Part shown: one piece after another, positions 22,501 to 35,489 of the stretch | How the letters are laid out: every line of letters begins with the position of its first letter | Position numbering within the stretch: position 1 is the first letter of the stretch | NCBI RefSeq assembly: GCF_002101675.1 | Contig: NZ_LQOY01000040.1 | Coordinates: 29,902 to 93,901, forward strand | DNA: 64,000 nucleotides | DNA from: Mycobacterium gordonae | GTDB taxonomy: Bacteria > Actinomycetota > Actinomycetes > Mycobacteriales > Mycobacteriaceae | Direction: 5' to 3' | Position numbers and translations under genes: made by a program | Notes under the pieces: model-generated | Told to the model about the DNA's origin: nothing | Database searches by the model: none | What the model saw: the letters and a program-made list of their open reading frames with translations, nothing else

Positions 22501-25500
22501 ATCCGCGCCGGCGACGAAGTCGGTTGTTCGGTGGTCGACGAGCTGACCCTGCGCTCTCCGCTGGTGATCCCGGCGTCGGGATCCGTTGCGGTACAGGTCA
22601 TCGTGGGCGCCGCCGCCGAGGAGACCGGGCAGCGCGGTGTGTCGATCTACTCGCACACCGACGTCGACGGTGGATCGGTGTGGGTGTGCCACGCGGAGGG
22701 AACGTTGCGTTCCGCAACGGTCGAGCCCGGCGCGGACCTGTCGGTGTGGCCGCCGCAGGGCGCCGTTGCCGTCGATCTGACCGGCGGCTACGAGCGGCTG
22801 GCCGAGCACGGCTACGGGTACGGTCCGGCATTTCGTGGGCTGACCGCGTTGTGGTCGCGTGGGCCGGAGTTGTTCGCCGAAGTGACATTGCCTGACCCGG
22901 CAGGAGGCTCGGCGGCATACGGGGTGCATCCCGCGTTGCTCGATGCGGCCCTACACGCCGCGGTATTGGCCAACCCGGCAGCCGAACTCGTGTTGCCGTT
23001 CTTCTGGCAGGGCGTGACGCTGCACGCTGCGGGCGCTTCGGCGGTACGGGCCCGGATCGCGCCCGTCGGCGAGTCCGCGGTCTCGGTGGAGCTCGCCGAT
23101 GGTTTGGGTTTGCCGGTGCTTTCGGTCGCTGCCATGGTGGCCCGCCCCGTGAACGAAAAACGGTTGCGGGCGGCGCTTTCCGGCTCCGGTCCGGACCGGC
23201 TGTTCGAACTCGTCTGGACGCCGGCGACATCCGCCGGCGGTACCGCGACGACGCCCTCTGAGATGTCTTATGAGGTCTTCGAATCCGTTGTCAGTGAGGA
23301 AGATCCGGTCACGGCAAGCTACGAACGGACCCACAGCGCACTGGCCGCGGTGCAGTCCTGGCTGTCCGACCACGAGACTGGTGTGCTCGTGGTCGCGACC
23401 CGCGGCGCCATGGCGCTCCCGGGAGAGGACGTCACCGATCTGGCGGGTGCGGCGGTCTGGGGCTTGGTGCGGTCGGCGCAGACCGAGAATCCCGGGCGCC
23501 TGCTGTTGATCGATTCGGATGCGCCACTGGATGATTCAGTGCTGTCAGCCGCGCTCGCGGTCGGTGAGCCTCAGCTGCTGCTGCGCGCGGGCCAGCTCTA
23601 CACTCCCCGGGTTCGTGGCAGCCGCGCGGTCGACCAGATCCTGGAACCGCCGGGCGAGGGGCCGTGGCGGCTGGGTCTGAGCAGCGCGGGGACCTTCGAG
23701 AACCTGCGCCTGGAGCCGGTACCCAATGCCGGCGCGCCGCTGGAGCCCGGCTACGTCCGCGTCGCCCTGCACGCCATCGCGGCCAACTTCCGCGACATCA
23801 TGATCACGCTGGGCATGTTCACCCACGAGGCACTGCTGGGCGGCGAGGGCGCCGGCGTCGTCGTCGAGGTCGGGCCCGGGGTCACCGAATTCGCCGTCGG
23901 CGATTCGGTGTACGGCTTCTTCCCCGACACCAGCGGCACCCTGGTTCCCGGTGACGTCCGGTTGCTGCTGCCCATGCCGTCGGACTGGTCGTATGCCGAA
24001 GCGGCGGCCATCTCCGCGGTGTTCACCACCGCGTGGTTCGCGTTCATGGATCTGGCGCCGGTCAGGCCGGGGCAGCGAGTGTTGATTCACGCCGCCGCCG
24101 GTGGTGTGGGCATGGCCGCCACCCAGTTGGCTCGGCATCTCGGGTTGGAGGTGTTCGGCACCGCCAGCAAGGGCAAGTGGGACACCCTGCGCGCCATGGG
24201 CTTTGACGACGACCACATCTCCGACTCGCGCAGCCTCGACTTCGAGGAGAAGTTCCGCACGGTTACCGGCGGGGCTGGAATGGATGTGGTCCTGGACTCG
24301 CTGGCGGGCGAGTTCGTCGATGCCTCCCTGCGTTTGGTGGCCCCCGGCGGCGTGTTCCTGGAAATGGGTAAGACCGACATCCGTGATCCCGGGGTGATCG
24401 CGCAGCAGTACCCGGGCGTGCGCTACCGCGCCTTCGACCTGTTCGAGCCCGGCCGTCCGCGGATGCACCAGTACATGCTGGATCTCGCCGAACTGTTCGA
24501 CGCGGGTGTGCTGCGTCCGCTGCCGGTCACCACGTTCGACATCCGGCGCGCCCCGGCTGCGCTGCGCTACCTCAGCCAGGCGCGCCACGTAGGCAAGGTC
24601 GTGATGACGCTGCCGGGCCTGTGGTCCCGGGACACCGTGCTGATCACCGGCGGCACCGGCATGGCGGGTTCGGCGTTGGCGCGCCATGCCGTGACCCAAC
24701 ACGGGGTGCGTCATCTGGTGCTACTCAGCAGGCGCGGCCCGGACGCACCGGGCGCCGCGGAGTTGGTGGCCGAACTCGAGGCGGCCGGCGCGCAGGTGCA
24801 GGTGGTGGCCTGCGACGCATCCGACCGGCCGGCTCTGGCCAAGGTGATCGCCGACATTCCCGTGCAGCGGCCACTTTCGGCGGTGATCCATGCCGCCGGG
24901 GTGCTCGACGACACGGTGGTGACATCCCTGACACCGGACCGGGTGGACACGGTGCTGCGGGCCAAGGTCGACGCCGCCTGGAACCTGCACGAGCTCACCC
25001 GCGACCTGAATGTGTCTGCCTTCGTGATGTTTTCGTCGATGGCCGGCTTGGTCGGTTCGTCCGGACAGGCGAACTATTCGGCAGCGAACTGTTTCCTCGA
25101 CGGGCTGGCGGCACATCGCCGTGCCCACGGATTGCCGGCGATATCGCTGGGTTGGGGCCTGTGGGATCAGGCCAGCGCCATGACCGGCGGGCTGAATGAA
25201 GCCGACCGGGCCCGGTTGGGTCGCGAAGGCGTCCTGGCGTTGTCCTCGCAGGAGGCGCTGGAACTGTTCGACACCGCGCTCATCGTCGACGAGCCGTTCC
25301 TGGCGCCTGCCCGAATCGACCTGTCCGCGTTGCGCGCCCACGCGGTCGCGGTGCCGCCGATGTTCCGGGACCTGGTCAACGCACCGACCCGTCGTCAGGT
25401 CGACGAGTCGCTGGCCGCGGCGAAGTCGAAATCGGCGCTCGCGCACCGGTTGCACGGCCTGCCGGAAGCCGAGCAGCACGCCCTGCTGCTGGACCTGGTG

Positions 25501-28500
25501 CGCTCTCACATCGCCACGGTGCTGGGCAACGTGGCGCCCGAAGCCATCGATCCCGATAAGGCCTTTCAGGACTTGGGTTTTGACTCGTTGACCGCAGTGG
25601 AAATGCGTAACCGGCTGAAATCGGCCACCGGGCTCTCGCTGTCGCCCACGCTGATCTTCGACTACCCGACCCCCAGTGGCCTGGCCACCTACATCCGTAC
25701 CGAACTCGCCGGAGTGCCCCAGGAGATCACCCAAACCCCGGCCGTACGCGTGACCGGTGCGGACCAGATCGCGATCGTCGGCATGTCGTGCCGCTATCCC
25801 GGTGGCGTGTATTCGCCGGAAGACCTGTGGGACATGGTGATTCAGGGCCGCGACGTGCTCTCGGATTTCCCGACCGACCGGGGCTGGGATCTGGCCGGTC
25901 TGTACAACTCCGATCCCGACGTCGCCGGCACCTGCTATACCCGCACCGGCGGATTCGTCGACGGCGTCGCCAACTTCGACCCCGCCTTCTTCGGGATCGC
26001 ACCCAGCGAGGCCCTGGCAATGGATCCGCAGCAACGCCTGTACCTCGAGCTGTCCTGGGAAGCACTGGAACGCGCGGGCATTGAGCCGGGCTCGCTGCGG
26101 GGCAGCGCGACCGGAGTGTTCGCCGGCGTTTACACCCAGGGCTACGGCATCGGCGCCGCCCAGGCGGCGGAGGGCTTCCGGTTGACCGGGCAGTCTTCCA
26201 GTGTCGCCTCGGGCCGGGTGGCCTACGTGCTCGGCCTGGAAGGGCCGGCGGTGTCGGTCGACACCGCGTGCTCGTCCTCGCTGGTGGCGTTGCACATGGC
26301 GGTGCAGTCGCTGCGGTCGGGGGAGTGCGACCTGGCGCTGGCCGGCGGTGTCACGATCAACGCGACGCCCGACATCTTCATCGAGTTCAGCCGCATGCGG
26401 GGACTGTCGGCCGACGGCAGGTGCAAGGCATTCGCCGGCGCTGCCGATGGCACCGGATTCTCCGAGGGCGGCGGAATGCTGGTGGTGGAACGGCTTTCCG
26501 ACGCCCAGCGGCTGGGGCATCCGGTCTTGGCCTTGGTGCGCGGGTCGGCCATCAACCAGGACGGCGCGTCCAACGGCTTGACCGCGCCCAACGGTCCCTC
26601 CCAGCAACGGGTGGTGCGGGCCGCGCTGGCCGCCGCGGGCCTGTCGGCAACCGAGGTGGATGCCGTCGAGGGTCACGGCACTGGCACCATGCTGGGCGAC
26701 CCGATCGAGGCGCAGGCGTTGCTCGCCACTTACGGGCAGGGCCGCAGCGAGCCGCTGTGGCTCGGGTCGATCAAATCGAATATGGGTCACACGCAGGCCG
26801 CGGCGGGGGTGGCCGGGGTGATCAAGATGGTGCAGGCGATGCGCCACCAGGTGTTGCCGGCCACTCTGCACGTCGACGCGCCCAGCCCGCACGTCGACTG
26901 GTCGACGGGATCGGTTGCGCTGCTGACCGAGCCGCAGCCATGGCCGGCGGAACACGCCCGGCGGGCCGGGGTCTCGTCATTCGGGATCAGCGGCACTAAC
27001 GCGCACGTGATCATCGAATCCGGTCCCGCCGCACCGGCCGTCGAAACCACCGGCCCGAAACCGGCGGTGCTGCCGTGGGTGGTCTCCGCCAAGTCCGCCC
27101 CGGCCTTGCGCGCCCAGGCCGGCCGGCTCGCCGAATACCTGGGCCGCCGCGACGAACTCGAGCCGGCCGACGTCGGCTGGACTCTGGCAGGCCGATCGTC
27201 GTTCGAGCACCGGGCCGTCGTCGTCGGCGCCGACCGGGCCGAGTTGCTGAACGGTTTGTCCGAGCTGGCCGACGACGATCTCGGTGCCGTCATCCGCGGT
27301 GTGACGCAACCCGGTAAGACCGTCTTCGTCTTCCCCGGCCAGGGTTCCCAACTGCTGGGCATGGGCATGGGTCTGCACGCGACCTACCCGGTGTTCGCCG
27401 AGGCGTTCAACACCGTTGTCGGCGAACTGGACCATCACCTGCTGCGACCGCTGCGCGAAGTGATGTGGGGCCACGACGAAAGTGTGCTCAACACAACCGA
27501 ATTCGCTCAGCCAGCGTTGTTCGCGGTCGAAGTTGCGCTGTTCCGGCTGCTGGAATCCTGGGGCGTGCGGCCCGATTTCGTGATGGGACACTCCGTCGGT
27601 GAGCTCACGGCGGCGCACGTCGCCGGCGTGTTGTCGCTGGAGAACGCCGCCGTTCTGGTCTCCGCCCGGGGGCGGTTCATGCAGCGGCTGGAGGCCGGCG
27701 GTGCGATGGTCGCCGTGCAGGCCACCGAGGACGAGGTGCGGCCGCTCCTGACCGCTGAAGTCAGCATCGCCGCGGTCAACGGTCCGGCGTCGCTGGTCAT
27801 TTCGGGTGCGCAGGAGCAGGTGCTCGAGGTTTCCGAGCGCTTGCGAGCCGAAGGCCGCCGGGTCCACCAGCTGGCCGTTTCCCATGCGTTCCACAGCCCG
27901 CTGATGGACCCGATGATCGACGAGTTCGCCGCGGTCGCGGCCGGCCTCCCGATCGGCCAGCCGACCATTCCGGTCATCTCGAACGTCACCGGGCAACCGG
28001 CCGGAGACGACTTCGCGTCGGCGGCCTACTGGAAGCGCCATGTCCGGGAAGCGGTGCGCTTCGCCGACAGCATTCTTTTCGCGCAGTCGGTCGGTGCCAC
28101 ACGATTCTTGGAGGTCGGTCCGAGTGGGGGTCTGATCGCGTCGATCGAGGAGTCGCTGCCCGACGTGGCAATCACCACCAGCTCTGCGTTGCGCAAGGAC
28201 CGACCCGAACCCGCGACGCTGATCGGCGCGCTGGCGCACCTTTTCGTCGCCGGGACCCCGGTGGACTGGCGGGCGGTGCTGGGGCAGGCGAACTTCGTTG
28301 AGTTGCCGACGTACGCCTTTGAGCGACGCCGGTTCTGGTTGGCCAACGGCAGCACCGCGGTCGATGCCGAGGGCCTGGGCCTGGCAGCCGGCGAGCACGC
28401 CCTACTGGGCGCGGTGGTCGACCTGCCGGGCTCGGGCGGTGTGGTGTTGACCGGCCGACTGTCGGCCGCCACGCACGGCTGGTTACGGGACCACGCGGTG

Positions 28501-31500
28501 GGCGGCGTAGCGATCTTCCCCGGCGCAGGCTTTGTGGAACTCGCCATCCGGGCCGGGGACGAGGTGGGCTGCACGACGGTTGACGAGCTCACGCTCGCGG
28601 CTCCGATGATCCTGCCCGAATCCGGCTCGGTCGCCGTGCAAGTTGTCGTGGACGCCGCCGACGAGTCCGGCACTCGCGGCGTGTCGATCTTCTCGCGGGC
28701 CGAAAGCGGCTGGCTGCTGCACGCCGAAGGTTCGGTGAGTTCAGCAGCGCCGCAAGCGATTTCCGAGCTGTCCAGCTGGCCGCCGGTGGGCGCCGCCCAG
28801 GTGGACATCACCGGCACCTACGAGCGACTGGCCGAGCGCGGGTACGGCTACGGCCCCGCCTTCCAGGGACTGACCGCGATGTGGCGCCGCGGTGACGACC
28901 TGTATGCCGAGGTGAATCTGCCCGACACGGCGGGCCTGTCGCCCACCGGATTCGGGGTGCACCCGGTGGTTCTGGACGCGGCACTGCACGCCCTGATCGC
29001 GGGCGCCGACAGCGACCTCGAACGCCCCGATGGCGTGCTGGTGCCGTTTGCCTGGCAGGGCGTGTGCCTGCACGCGGCGGGCGCGTCGGCGGTGCGGGCC
29101 CGCATCACACCGACCGGGCCGTCGTCGGTGTCGGTGGAGTTGACCGACGCGCTGGGACTGCCGGTCCTGTCGGTGGCTTCGATGGTGGCCCGCCCCGTGA
29201 CCGAGCAGCAGCTCAAGGCCGCACTTGCGGGGTCGGCCGGAGACCGTCTCTTCGAGGTCAACTGGTCACCGGCGCCGGCCCTGACCACCGGTGCGACGCC
29301 GCCGTATGAGGTGTTCGAGTCGGAACCTGTGACAGGCCTGGCCGGTGTGTACACCGCCACTCACCGCGCGCTGGCCGCAGTGCAGGCCTGGCTGGCCGAG
29401 CATGACTCGGGAGTTCTGGTCGTATCGACGCGGGGCGCGATGGCGCTACCGGGTGAGAAGATCACAGATCTGGCCGGCGCCGCGGTCTGGGGCTTGGTGC
29501 GTTCGGCTCAGACCGAGCATCCCGGCCGAATAGTGTTGGTGGACAGCGATGTCGCCATCACCGACGACGAAGCGGCGGCCGTCCTCGCGGTCGGCGAGCC
29601 CCAGATCTTGTTGCGCAACGGCACCACGCACATCGCGCGCGTGCACGGCAGCCGTGCGGTGCGCTCGCTGTTGAGCCCCCCGGGTGATGTCCCATGGCGC
29701 CTGGGCATGAGCAGCCCGGGTACCTTCGAAAACCTGCGGATGGAACCCATTCCGGACGCGGACGCCCCGCTGGGACCGCGGCAGGTGCGCATCGCGACCA
29801 GCGCCATGGCCGCCAACTTCCGCGACGTCATGATCGCTCTCGGTCTCTACCCCGACGAGGCGGCGGCGATGGGTGTCGAAGCCTCGGGAACCGTGGTCGA
29901 GACCGCTTCCGACGCCAAGCGTTTCGCGTCCGGTGACCGGGTGACGGGCTTGTTCCCGGAAGGCACCGGGGCGGTAGCGACCACCGACGAGCGGTTGCTG
30001 ATCAAGATTCCGCCCGGGTGGTCGCAGACCGAGGCCGCTACCGCACCGGTGGTCTTCGCCACCGCCTACTACGCGCTGAAAGTCCTGGCCGACGTGCAGC
30101 CCGGGCAGCGGCTGCTGGTGCATGCCGCCGCCGGCGGTGTCGGCATGGCAGCCGTGCAACTGGCCCGGCACTGGGGTGTGGAGGTGTTCGCCACCGCCAG
30201 CAAGGGCAAATGGGACACCCTGCGCGCCATGGGTTTTGACGACGCCCACATCGGCGACTCGCGCAGCCTGGACTTCGAGGACCACTTCCGCGCCGGCACC
30301 GGCGGACGCGGCATGGACGTGGTGCTGGACTCGCTGGCCGGTGACTTCGTCGACGCGTCACTGCGGCTGGTCGCCCCAGGTGGGATTTTCTTGGAGATGG
30401 GCAAGACCGACATCCGTGACGCCGACGAGGTCGCCGCACAGGGCGTGCGCTACCGCGCCTTCGATCTGTTCGAAGCCGGACCCGACCACATCCAGTCGAT
30501 GCTGGCCGAGCTGGCCGCGCTGTTCGAAACGGGCGTGCTACAACCGTTGCCCGCCACGGTGTTCGACGTGCGCCGGGCCGCGGCCGCGCTTCGTTACCTC
30601 AGCCAGGCACGCCACGTCGGCAAGGTCGTGATGACCATGAGTTCCGGTGTGGCCGGCGGCACCGTCCTGATCACGGGCGGCACCGGGATGGCCGGCTCGG
30701 CGCTGGCCCGGCACCTGGTGCACCGCCACCGGGCGCGTCACCTGGTGCTGGTGAGTCGCCGCGGTCCGGATGCGCCGGGTGCCGACGAACTGACCGCCGA
30801 ACTGGCGGCCGCGGGCGCCGAGGTGCGGGTGGTTGCCTGTGACGCGGCGGATCGGGCGGCGCTGGCCAAGGTGATCGACGAGATCCCGGCGCAGCGGCCG
30901 CTGTCGGCGGTGATCCACGCGGCGGGAACGCTCGACGATGCGGTGGTGACGTCGTTGACCCCCGAACGGGTCGACACGGCGATGCGGGCCAAGGTGGATG
31001 CGGCCTGGAACCTGCACGAGTTGACTCGCGATCTGAAACTGTCGGCGTTCGTGATGTTTTCGTCGATCGCCGGGCTGGCCGGCGCATCCGGCCAGGCGAA
31101 CTACGCGGCGGGCAACTCGTTCCTGGACGCGCTGGCCCTGCACCGGCGCCAGCACGGCCTGCCGGCCGTCTCGCTCGGTTGGGGACTGTGGAATCAGGCC
31201 AGCAGCATGACCGGTGCGCTGGGCGCGGCCGACCTCGCCCGGTTCGCCCGCGACGGGATCGTGGCGATGGGTTCAGAGGAAGCGCTCGAACTGCTGGACA
31301 CCGCTTTAATTGTCGACGAGCCGTTCCTGTTGCCGGCGCACATCGACCTGGTGGCACTGCGCGCCAAGTTCGATGCCGGCACGTTGCCGCCGATGTTCGT
31401 CGACCTGATCAACGCGCCGGCGCGACGCCAGGTAGACGACTCGCTGGCTGCCGCGAAATCCAAGTCGGCGCTGCTGCAGCGACTGGAAGGGCTGGACGAG

Positions 31501-31998
31501 GAAGAACAGCACGCCGTCCTGTTGGATCTGGTGCGCTCGCACATCGCCACCGTGCTGGGCAACACCACGCCGGAAGCCATCGACCCCGACCGAGCATTCC
31601 AGGAACTGGGCTTCGACTCGCTCACTGCGGTCGAGATGCGTAACCGGCTCAAGGCCGCTACCGGACTGGGCCTTTCGCCGACGCTGATCTTCGACTACCC
31701 GAACTCGGCCGCGCTGGCCGGCTATTTCCACCAGGAGCTGCTCGGTGCGGCGCACCAGGACGCGCAGCCCGCGGCGGCGCCCGGGGAAGAGGAGTTGCGT
31801 CGCGTCGTGGCGTCGATTCCGGTCAAGCGGCTGCGCCAAGCGGGTGTGCTGGACCTGCTGCTGGCGCTGGCCAACGAGCAGGACGGCGACCGGAACGGTG
31901 CTGCGGGGACACCGAACGACGTGTCGAGCGGCAAGGACCTCGCTGACATGGACCTTGACGACCTGGTGAATGCGGCGTTCATGGACGACGACGAGTGA
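19582..31998 (+). CDS. pks12: Bimodular type I polyketide synthase Pks12 (mycoketide synthase)
   Basis: 4138 residues (M. tuberculosis Pks12 has 4151). An N-terminal docking helix [20 protein letters not shown] is followed by two complete KS-AT-DH-ER-KR-ACP modules. Module 1: KS about 35-457 (Cys203, His338, His380), AT about 560-885 (Ser651; YASH, methylmalonyl type), DH His956, ER with [11 protein letters not shown] near 1503, KR Tyr1832, ACP Ser2002. Module 2: KS Cys2230, AT Ser2671 (HAFH, malonyl type), DH His2971, ER near 3514, KR Tyr3841, ACP Ser4013. There is no thioesterase; the helical acidic C-terminus can dock to another Pks12. Known function: iterative synthesis of the mycoketide chain of mannosyl-phosphomycoketide, a CD1c antigen. 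GAGGGG precedes the ATG at 19582. Its last bases overlap the next gene. Confidence 0.97.
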   Translation: MSDQLQHATEALRKALVQVERLKKTNRALLERNSEPIAIVGMSCRFPGGVDSPDSLWRMVAEGRDVIAEFPTDRGWDVGQLFDPDPDAAHKTYANTGGFVDGVADFDAAFFGIAPSEALAMDPQHRMLLELSWEALERAGIDPGGLRGSATGVFAGIIAQGYGMFAEEIEGYRLTGMTSSVASGRVSYVLGLEGPAVSVDTACSSSLVALHMAVQSLRSGECDLALAGGATVNATPTVFVEFSRHRGLAPDGRCKAYAGAADGVGWSEGGAIVVVERLSDAQRLGHPVLAVVRGTAVNQDGASNGLTAPNGPSQQRVVRAALANAGLSVTDVDVVEGHGTGTTLGDPIEAQALLATYGQGRADAGRQPLWLGSIKSNMGHTQAAAGVAGVIKMVQAMRHEMLPATLHVDVPSPHVDWSAGSVELLAQAQPWKAEPARARRAAVSSFGISGTNAHVIIESAPAEQPREAAPQGPAVPWTISAKSASALTAQAARLAEYIGAREDLDIADVAWSLAGRTAFEHRAVIVGADRDRLLAGLAELAADEPGEYIRGAAQPTGKTVFVFPGQGSQWVGMAVELLDTAPVFAQQVQVCAEAFAEFVDWSLIDVLRGAPGAPGLDRVDVVQPVLFAVMVSLTELWRSIGVRPDAVIGHSQGEIAAAYVAGALSLRDAARVVTLRSKLLTGLAGPGGMLSIACGAEQARELLAPFGDRLDIAAVNGPAAVVVSGEVAALDELAAACVDRELRVRRIDVDYASHSVEVEAIRGALSEALAGLEPSSSRIAFFSTVTGSRLDTAGLNAEYWYRNIRQTVQLDQAVRSACEHGYRVFIESSPHPALIAGIEGTASACDTEPVVVPTLGREDGGLQRFLSSAGTAFVAGVPVNWRGLLDGAGFVELPTYAFDKRRFWLSGEGTGADASGLGLTASEHPLLRAVVELPDSGGVVLTGRLAPSVQGWLADHAVSGMVVFPGTGFVELAIRAGDEVGCSVVDELTLRSPLVIPASGSVAVQVIVGAAAEETGQRGVSIYSHTDVDGGSVWVCHAEGTLRSATVEPGADLSVWPPQGAVAVDLTGGYERLAEHGYGYGPAFRGLTALWSRGPELFAEVTLPDPAGGSAAYGVHPALLDAALHAAVLANPAAELVLPFFWQGVTLHAAGASAVRARIAPVGESAVSVELADGLGLPVLSVAAMVARPVNEKRLRAALSGSGPDRLFELVWTPATSAGGTATTPSEMSYEVFESVVSEEDPVTASYERTHSALAAVQSWLSDHETGVLVVATRGAMALPGEDVTDLAGAAVWGLVRSAQTENPGRLLLIDSDAPLDDSVLSAALAVGEPQLLLRAGQLYTPRVRGSRAVDQILEPPGEGPWRLGLSSAGTFENLRLEPVPNAGAPLEPGYVRVALHAIAANFRDIMITLGMFTHEALLGGEGAGVVVEVGPGVTEFAVGDSVYGFFPDTSGTLVPGDVRLLLPMPSDWSYAEAAAISAVFTTAWFAFMDLAPVRPGQRVLIHAAAGGVGMAATQLARHLGLEVFGTASKGKWDTLRAMGFDDDHISDSRSLDFEEKFRTVTGGAGMDVVLDSLAGEFVDASLRLVAPGGVFLEMGKTDIRDPGVIAQQYPGVRYRAFDLFEPGRPRMHQYMLDLAELFDAGVLRPLPVTTFDIRRAPAALRYLSQARHVGKVVMTLPGLWSRDTVLITGGTGMAGSALARHAVTQHGVRHLVLLSRRGPDAPGAAELVAELEAAGAQVQVVACDASDRPALAKVIADIPVQRPLSAVIHAAGVLDDTVVTSLTPDRVDTVLRAKVDAAWNLHELTRDLNVSAFVMFSSMAGLVGSSGQANYSAANCFLDGLAAHRRAHGLPAISLGWGLWDQASAMTGGLNEADRARLGREGVLALSSQEALELFDTALIVDEPFLAPARIDLSALRAHAVAVPPMFRDLVNAPTRRQVDESLAAAKSKSALAHRLHGLPEAEQHALLLDLVRSHIATVLGNVAPEAIDPDKAFQDLGFDSLTAVEMRNRLKSATGLSLSPTLIFDYPTPSGLATYIRTELAGVPQEITQTPAVRVTGADQIAIVGMSCRYPGGVYSPEDLWDMVIQGRDVLSDFPTDRGWDLAGLYNSDPDVAGTCYTRTGGFVDGVANFDPAFFGIAPSEALAMDPQQRLYLELSWEALERAGIEPGSLRGSATGVFAGVYTQGYGIGAAQAAEGFRLTGQSSSVASGRVAYVLGLEGPAVSVDTACSSSLVALHMAVQSLRSGECDLALAGGVTINATPDIFIEFSRMRGLSADGRCKAFAGAADGTGFSEGGGMLVVERLSDAQRLGHPVLALVRGSAINQDGASNGLTAPNGPSQQRVVRAALAAAGLSATEVDAVEGHGTGTMLGDPIEAQALLATYGQGRSEPLWLGSIKSNMGHTQAAAGVAGVIKMVQAMRHQVLPATLHVDAPSPHVDWSTGSVALLTEPQPWPAEHARRAGVSSFGISGTNAHVIIESGPAAPAVETTGPKPAVLPWVVSAKSAPALRAQAGRLAEYLGRRDELEPADVGWTLAGRSSFEHRAVVVGADRAELLNGLSELADDDLGAVIRGVTQPGKTVFVFPGQGSQLLGMGMGLHATYPVFAEAFNTVVGELDHHLLRPLREVMWGHDESVLNTTEFAQPALFAVEVALFRLLESWGVRPDFVMGHSVGELTAAHVAGVLSLENAAVLVSARGRFMQRLEAGGAMVAVQATEDEVRPLLTAEVSIAAVNGPASLVISGAQEQVLEVSERLRAEGRRVHQLAVSHAFHSPLMDPMIDEFAAVAAGLPIGQPTIPVISNVTGQPAGDDFASAAYWKRHVREAVRFADSILFAQSVGATRFLEVGPSGGLIASIEESLPDVAITTSSALRKDRPEPATLIGALAHLFVAGTPVDWRAVLGQANFVELPTYAFERRRFWLANGSTAVDAEGLGLAAGEHALLGAVVDLPGSGGVVLTGRLSAATHGWLRDHAVGGVAIFPGAGFVELAIRAGDEVGCTTVDELTLAAPMILPESGSVAVQVVVDAADESGTRGVSIFSRAESGWLLHAEGSVSSAAPQAISELSSWPPVGAAQVDITGTYERLAERGYGYGPAFQGLTAMWRRGDDLYAEVNLPDTAGLSPTGFGVHPVVLDAALHALIAGADSDLERPDGVLVPFAWQGVCLHAAGASAVRARITPTGPSSVSVELTDALGLPVLSVASMVARPVTEQQLKAALAGSAGDRLFEVNWSPAPALTTGATPPYEVFESEPVTGLAGVYTATHRALAAVQAWLAEHDSGVLVVSTRGAMALPGEKITDLAGAAVWGLVRSAQTEHPGRIVLVDSDVAITDDEAAAVLAVGEPQILLRNGTTHIARVHGSRAVRSLLSPPGDVPWRLGMSSPGTFENLRMEPIPDADAPLGPRQVRIATSAMAANFRDVMIALGLYPDEAAAMGVEASGTVVETASDAKRFASGDRVTGLFPEGTGAVATTDERLLIKIPPGWSQTEAATAPVVFATAYYALKVLADVQPGQRLLVHAAAGGVGMAAVQLARHWGVEVFATASKGKWDTLRAMGFDDAHIGDSRSLDFEDHFRAGTGGRGMDVVLDSLAGDFVDASLRLVAPGGIFLEMGKTDIRDADEVAAQGVRYRAFDLFEAGPDHIQSMLAELAALFETGVLQPLPATVFDVRRAAAALRYLSQARHVGKVVMTMSSGVAGGTVLITGGTGMAGSALARHLVHRHRARHLVLVSRRGPDAPGADELTAELAAAGAEVRVVACDAADRAALAKVIDEIPAQRPLSAVIHAAGTLDDAVVTSLTPERVDTAMRAKVDAAWNLHELTRDLKLSAFVMFSSIAGLAGASGQANYAAGNSFLDALALHRRQHGLPAVSLGWGLWNQASSMTGALGAADLARFARDGIVAMGSEEALELLDTALIVDEPFLLPAHIDLVALRAKFDAGTLPPMFVDLINAPARRQVDDSLAAAKSKSALLQRLEGLDEEEQHAVLLDLVRSHIATVLGNTTPEAIDPDRAFQELGFDSLTAVEMRNRLKAATGLGLSPTLIFDYPNSAALAGYFHQELLGAAHQDAQPAAAPGEEELRRVVASIPVKRLRQAGVLDLLLALANEQDGDRNGAAGTPNDVSSGKDLADMDLDDLVNAAFMDDDE

Positions 31999-34535
31999 GG
32001 ATCGCCGTCACCGGTGCCGACAGCCTGCTCGGCCGCGGCCTGGTTGCCAGACTGCTCAGCGAGGGCCACGACGTCACCGGCATCGCCCGCCGGCGCCCCG
32101 AAAGCTGGCCCAGCGCAGCGCGTTTCGTGACCGCCGACATCCGGGACGCGGGTGCGGTCCGCCAAGCGCTCAGCGAGGCGAAAGTCGTCGCACATTGCGT
32201 CCCGGCGCGAAGCCAGGACGATATCCAGGGAGCGGCCAACGTGCTGGCGGGGATGGCCGAGGCCGCCGGCGGGCGCATTGTTTTCACCTCTTGCGCGCAG
32301 GTCTACGGTGACCGAACGCAACCCGTCACCGAGGACGAGCCGCTACGACCGACGACTCCCGCGGGGCGGCACGCGGCGCGGGTGGAAAGGATGTTGGCGG
32401 AGTCCGGTTTCGAGTGGGTGGCGATCCGCTTACCACTCGTCTTGGGCCGCAGCGTCGACGACCGATTGCGTGCCCTCGCCGCCCTGCCGGTGCTGCTCAG
32501 CGGGTCCGCCGAACGTCGCATCCAGGTTGTACACACCGACGATGCGCTTCGCCTCCTCAACCAGGCCGTCGTCCAAGGCGACATCATCAGCGGAGCAATA
32601 AATCTCGCCGCTGCGGGCACGCCGACGGTGCGGCAGGTCGCGGCGTCACTGGGGCGTCCGCTGGTGCCGATCGGGCCTAAGGTGGCCGTTCCGCTGATGG
32701 ATACCACCCGGCTGCGCGAGGAGTGGCATCTCGACCCCGCCTGGACCGCAAGGGAATGCCTCGAGGATTTCTCGCTCGCGGTGCGCGGACGCGTCGCATT
32801 CGGCGACCGAGTGCTGGCCCTGCCCTGGCGGCTGGCCCCGGTCCAGGATCTGCCCGCGGTCGACACACCGGCGGACGACGGGATCGAGCCGAAGTTGGCC
32901 GGTCCGGAAGCGGCGAACGGTGAGTTCGACACCCCGATCGACCCCCGGTTCCCCACCTTCCTGGCCACCAACTTGTCCGAGGCGTTGCCCGGCCCGTTTT
33001 CGCCGTCGTCGGCGTCCGTGACCGTTCGGGGCCTGCGCGCCGGCGGGGTGGGCATCGCCGAGAGATTGCGGCCCGGCGGCATAGTGCAGAAGGAAATCGC
33101 GATGCGCACCGTCGCGGTATTCGCCCACCGGCTCTACGGAGCGATCACCTCGGCGCACTTCATGGCCGAAACCGTGCCGTTCGCCAAACCCGCGACCATT
33201 GTCAGCAACAGCGGATTCTTCGGTCCCAGCATGGCGTCGCTGCCGATCTTCGGTGAGGAGCGGCCGCCGTCGGAAACCAACCCGGTCCGTAGGCGGCTGC
33301 GCACCTTCCGCAATATCGGCGTGTTCGGCGTCAACCTGGTGGGTCTGAGCGCGGGCTCCCCGCTGGACACGCACGACTACCGCGGCGACATAGCACGCCT
33401 CGAGCAACTCGTCGGCGACGACGTCACACGTTTGGATGACCGCCGGCTGCTGAGTCTGATCCTGCTGGCACGCGACCATGTGGTGCACGGTTGGCTGCTG
33501 GCGTCCGGATCGTTCATGTTGTGCGCAGCGTTCAACGTCTTGTTGCGCGGATTGTGTGGGCGCGAGACCGCCCCGTCGGCCGGGCCGCAATTGGTGAGCG
33601 CCCGATCGGTGGAAGCGGTGCAGCGACTGGCGATGGCGGCCCGGCGGGATCCCACCGTACTGCGGGTGCTCGCCGAACCCGGCGAGCGGCTGGACAAACT
33701 CGCCGTGGAGGCGCCGAAGTTTCACCGGGCGGTGCTCGACGAACTGGCCCTGATGGGACACCGCGGGCCGGCCGAGGTGGAGATGCTCTCGACCAGCTAT
33801 GCCGACGACCCCGAGTTGCTGATCCGGATGGTCACCAAGGCGTTGAGCGCCCCACCGGCGCCCGAGCCACAACACACTCCGATTCCTCTGCACGCCAAGC
33901 CTGTTGCTCTGCTTGCCGCACGACAACTGCGCGACCGTGAGGTACGTCGCGACCGCATGGTGCGTGCCATCTGGGTGCTGCGCGGACTGCTGCGCGAGTA
34001 CGGCCGCCGGCTGACTGAATCCGGGGTCTTCCAATCGGTCGACGACGTGTTCTACCTGTTGGTCGACGAACTCGACGCGTTGCCGGCCAACGTGTCCGAG
34101 CTGGTGGCACAGCGTCGCGCCGAGCAGCGCCGGCTGGTGGCAGTCGTCCCGCCGACCGTGTTCAGCGGCCACTGGGAGCCCACCACTTCCTCGCCCGCGG
34201 TGCTGGGTGGCGGGGACACTCTGCGTGGCGTCGGCGTCTGTGGCGGCCGAGTGCGGGGCCGGGTTCGCATCGTGCGCCCCGAGACCATCGACGACCTGCA
34301 ACCCGGTGAGATCCTGGTCGCCGAGGTCACCGACGTCGGATACACGGCCGCGTTCTGCTACGCCGCGGCGGTGGTCACCGAACTCGGGGGGCCCATGTCT
34401 CATGCCGCCGTGGTGGCCCGCGAATTCGGCTTCCCCTGCGTGGTCGACGTCCAGGGCGCCACCCGGTCGTTGCCGCAAGGGGCGTTGGTCGAAGTCGACG
34501 GCGCCACCGGCGAAATCCGCGTCCTCGAGCCCTGA
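31995..34535 (+). CDS. SDR-epimerase / PEP-utilising mobile-domain composite (Rv2047c-like)
   Basis: 846 residues starting at a GTG that overlaps the pks12 stop by 4 nt (GTGA), so translation is coupled. Residues 1 to about 260 resemble an extended SDR ([31 protein letters not shown]), but where YxxxK is expected I read RHAARVE, so the usual catalytic pair appears lost. A large central region (about 320-740) resembles the middle part of PEP synthase or rifampicin-phosphotransferase proteins. The C-terminus is a swivelling phosphohistidine domain: [17 protein letters not shown] with His803. No ATP-grasp domain is present. The conserved position after pks12 suggests a role in mycoketide metabolism, but none is established. 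Confidence 0.85.
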   Translation: MRIAVTGADSLLGRGLVARLLSEGHDVTGIARRRPESWPSAARFVTADIRDAGAVRQALSEAKVVAHCVPARSQDDIQGAANVLAGMAEAAGGRIVFTSCAQVYGDRTQPVTEDEPLRPTTPAGRHAARVERMLAESGFEWVAIRLPLVLGRSVDDRLRALAALPVLLSGSAERRIQVVHTDDALRLLNQAVVQGDIISGAINLAAAGTPTVRQVAASLGRPLVPIGPKVAVPLMDTTRLREEWHLDPAWTARECLEDFSLAVRGRVAFGDRVLALPWRLAPVQDLPAVDTPADDGIEPKLAGPEAANGEFDTPIDPRFPTFLATNLSEALPGPFSPSSASVTVRGLRAGGVGIAERLRPGGIVQKEIAMRTVAVFAHRLYGAITSAHFMAETVPFAKPATIVSNSGFFGPSMASLPIFGEERPPSETNPVRRRLRTFRNIGVFGVNLVGLSAGSPLDTHDYRGDIARLEQLVGDDVTRLDDRRLLSLILLARDHVVHGWLLASGSFMLCAAFNVLLRGLCGRETAPSAGPQLVSARSVEAVQRLAMAARRDPTVLRVLAEPGERLDKLAVEAPKFHRAVLDELALMGHRGPAEVEMLSTSYADDPELLIRMVTKALSAPPAPEPQHTPIPLHAKPVALLAARQLRDREVRRDRMVRAIWVLRGLLREYGRRLTESGVFQSVDDVFYLLVDELDALPANVSELVAQRRAEQRRLVAVVPPTVFSGHWEPTTSSPAVLGGGDTLRGVGVCGGRVRGRVRIVRPETIDDLQPGEILVAEVTDVGYTAAFCYAAAVVTELGGPMSHAAVVAREFGFPCVVDVQGATRSLPQGALVEVDGATGEIRVLEP

Positions 34536-34583
34536 CCGCGCTACTCTGTGCTTCACATCCGGCGGGGCCGGGGGAGGTGCGCA

Positions 34584-35489
34584 ATGTCGTCTGTGTTCGC
34601 AACGCCGGAGATAATCGCCTGTACGGCAACAGAGTTGGCGAGCATCGGATCAGCGGTCAACGCTGCCAACGCAATTGCGGCTGTCCCGACCATCGAGATT
34701 CTCGCTGCCGGTGCCGATGAAGTGTCGGCCGCCGTCGCCGCACTGTTCGGCCGGCACGCGCTGAGCTACCAGACACTGAGCGCGCAGGCGCACCTCTTCC
34801 ACACCCAGTTCGTGCAAGCCCTCGCTACGAGCGCGGCAACCTACGGCGGCGCCGAGGCCGCGAGCGCGGCGGCCCTGGGCCCCCTCAACGATCTGCTGAA
34901 CCTGATCAACCTGCCCACTCAGCTGCTGCTGGGCCGGCCCCTGATCGGCAACGGCACCGACGGCGCCGCGGGGACCGGCGCGGACGGCGGCGGCGGCGGT
35001 CTGTTGTTCGGCAACGGCGGCTCCGGCGGTTCCGGCGGCGGGGCCCATCCGGCAGGGGGAAGAGGCGGCGCTGCAGGCTTATTCGGCAATGGGGGGGCCG
35101 GCGGCGCCGGGGCCGCCGGCGCGGTCGGAGGCACGGGCGGCAACGGCGGCTGGCTTTTCGGAAACGGAGGAGCGGGCGGCGCCGGCGGTGACGCGCCGAC
35201 CGGTATCGGCGGGTTGGGCGGTGCGGGTGGTCAGGCGATCCTGTTGGGCGCCGGCGGGATCGGCGGAGCCGGCGGTCTGGGGGCCAACGGCGGCGGTAAC
35301 GGTGGCGCCGGCGGCTGGGGCGGCTTGCTGGCCGGCAACGGGGCAGCCGGGGGCGCCGGCGGCATCACCACCACCGCCGGCCCCGCCGGCGCCGCCGGCG
35401 CCGGCGGTACCGGTCGACGAACTCCCACCGGCTCCGCCCGAGCCTCCCGAACCCAGCAAGCCTGCTGCACCGCCGGCTCCGCCGGGTAG
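34584..35489 (+). CDS. PE_PGRS family protein, tail runs antisense into the facing PE_PGRS gene
   Basis: 301 residues. The ATG at 34584 has GGGAGG 8 nt upstream, 48 bp after the Rv2047c-like stop. A PE domain (about 1-100, [20 protein letters not shown]) is followed by [13 protein letters not shown] and PGRS repeats to about residue 275. After the palindromic stretch near 35386-35407 the reading turns into [20 protein letters not shown], which is not PGRS: it is the antisense of the facing gene's repeats. The gene is therefore probably truncated and has acquired an artificial tail. It overlaps the minus-strand PE_PGRS by 411 bp. Confidence 0.75.
   Translation: MSSVFATPEIIACTATELASIGSAVNAANAIAAVPTIEILAAGADEVSAAVAALFGRHALSYQTLSAQAHLFHTQFVQALATSAATYGGAEAASAAALGPLNDLLNLINLPTQLLLGRPLIGNGTDGAAGTGADGGGGGLLFGNGGSGGSGGGAHPAGGRGGAAGLFGNGGAGGAGAAGAVGGTGGNGGWLFGNGGAGGAGGDAPTGIGGLGGAGGQAILLGAGGIGGAGGLGANGGGNGGAGGWGGLLAGNGAAGGAGGITTTAGPAGAAGAGGTGRRTPTGSARASRTQQACCTAGSAG

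Noticed and set aside
24721..26955. 744-codon minus-strand frame inside pks12
   Set aside because: Antisense shadow over KR-ACP-KS; Arg/Gln/His-rich with no recognisable fold.
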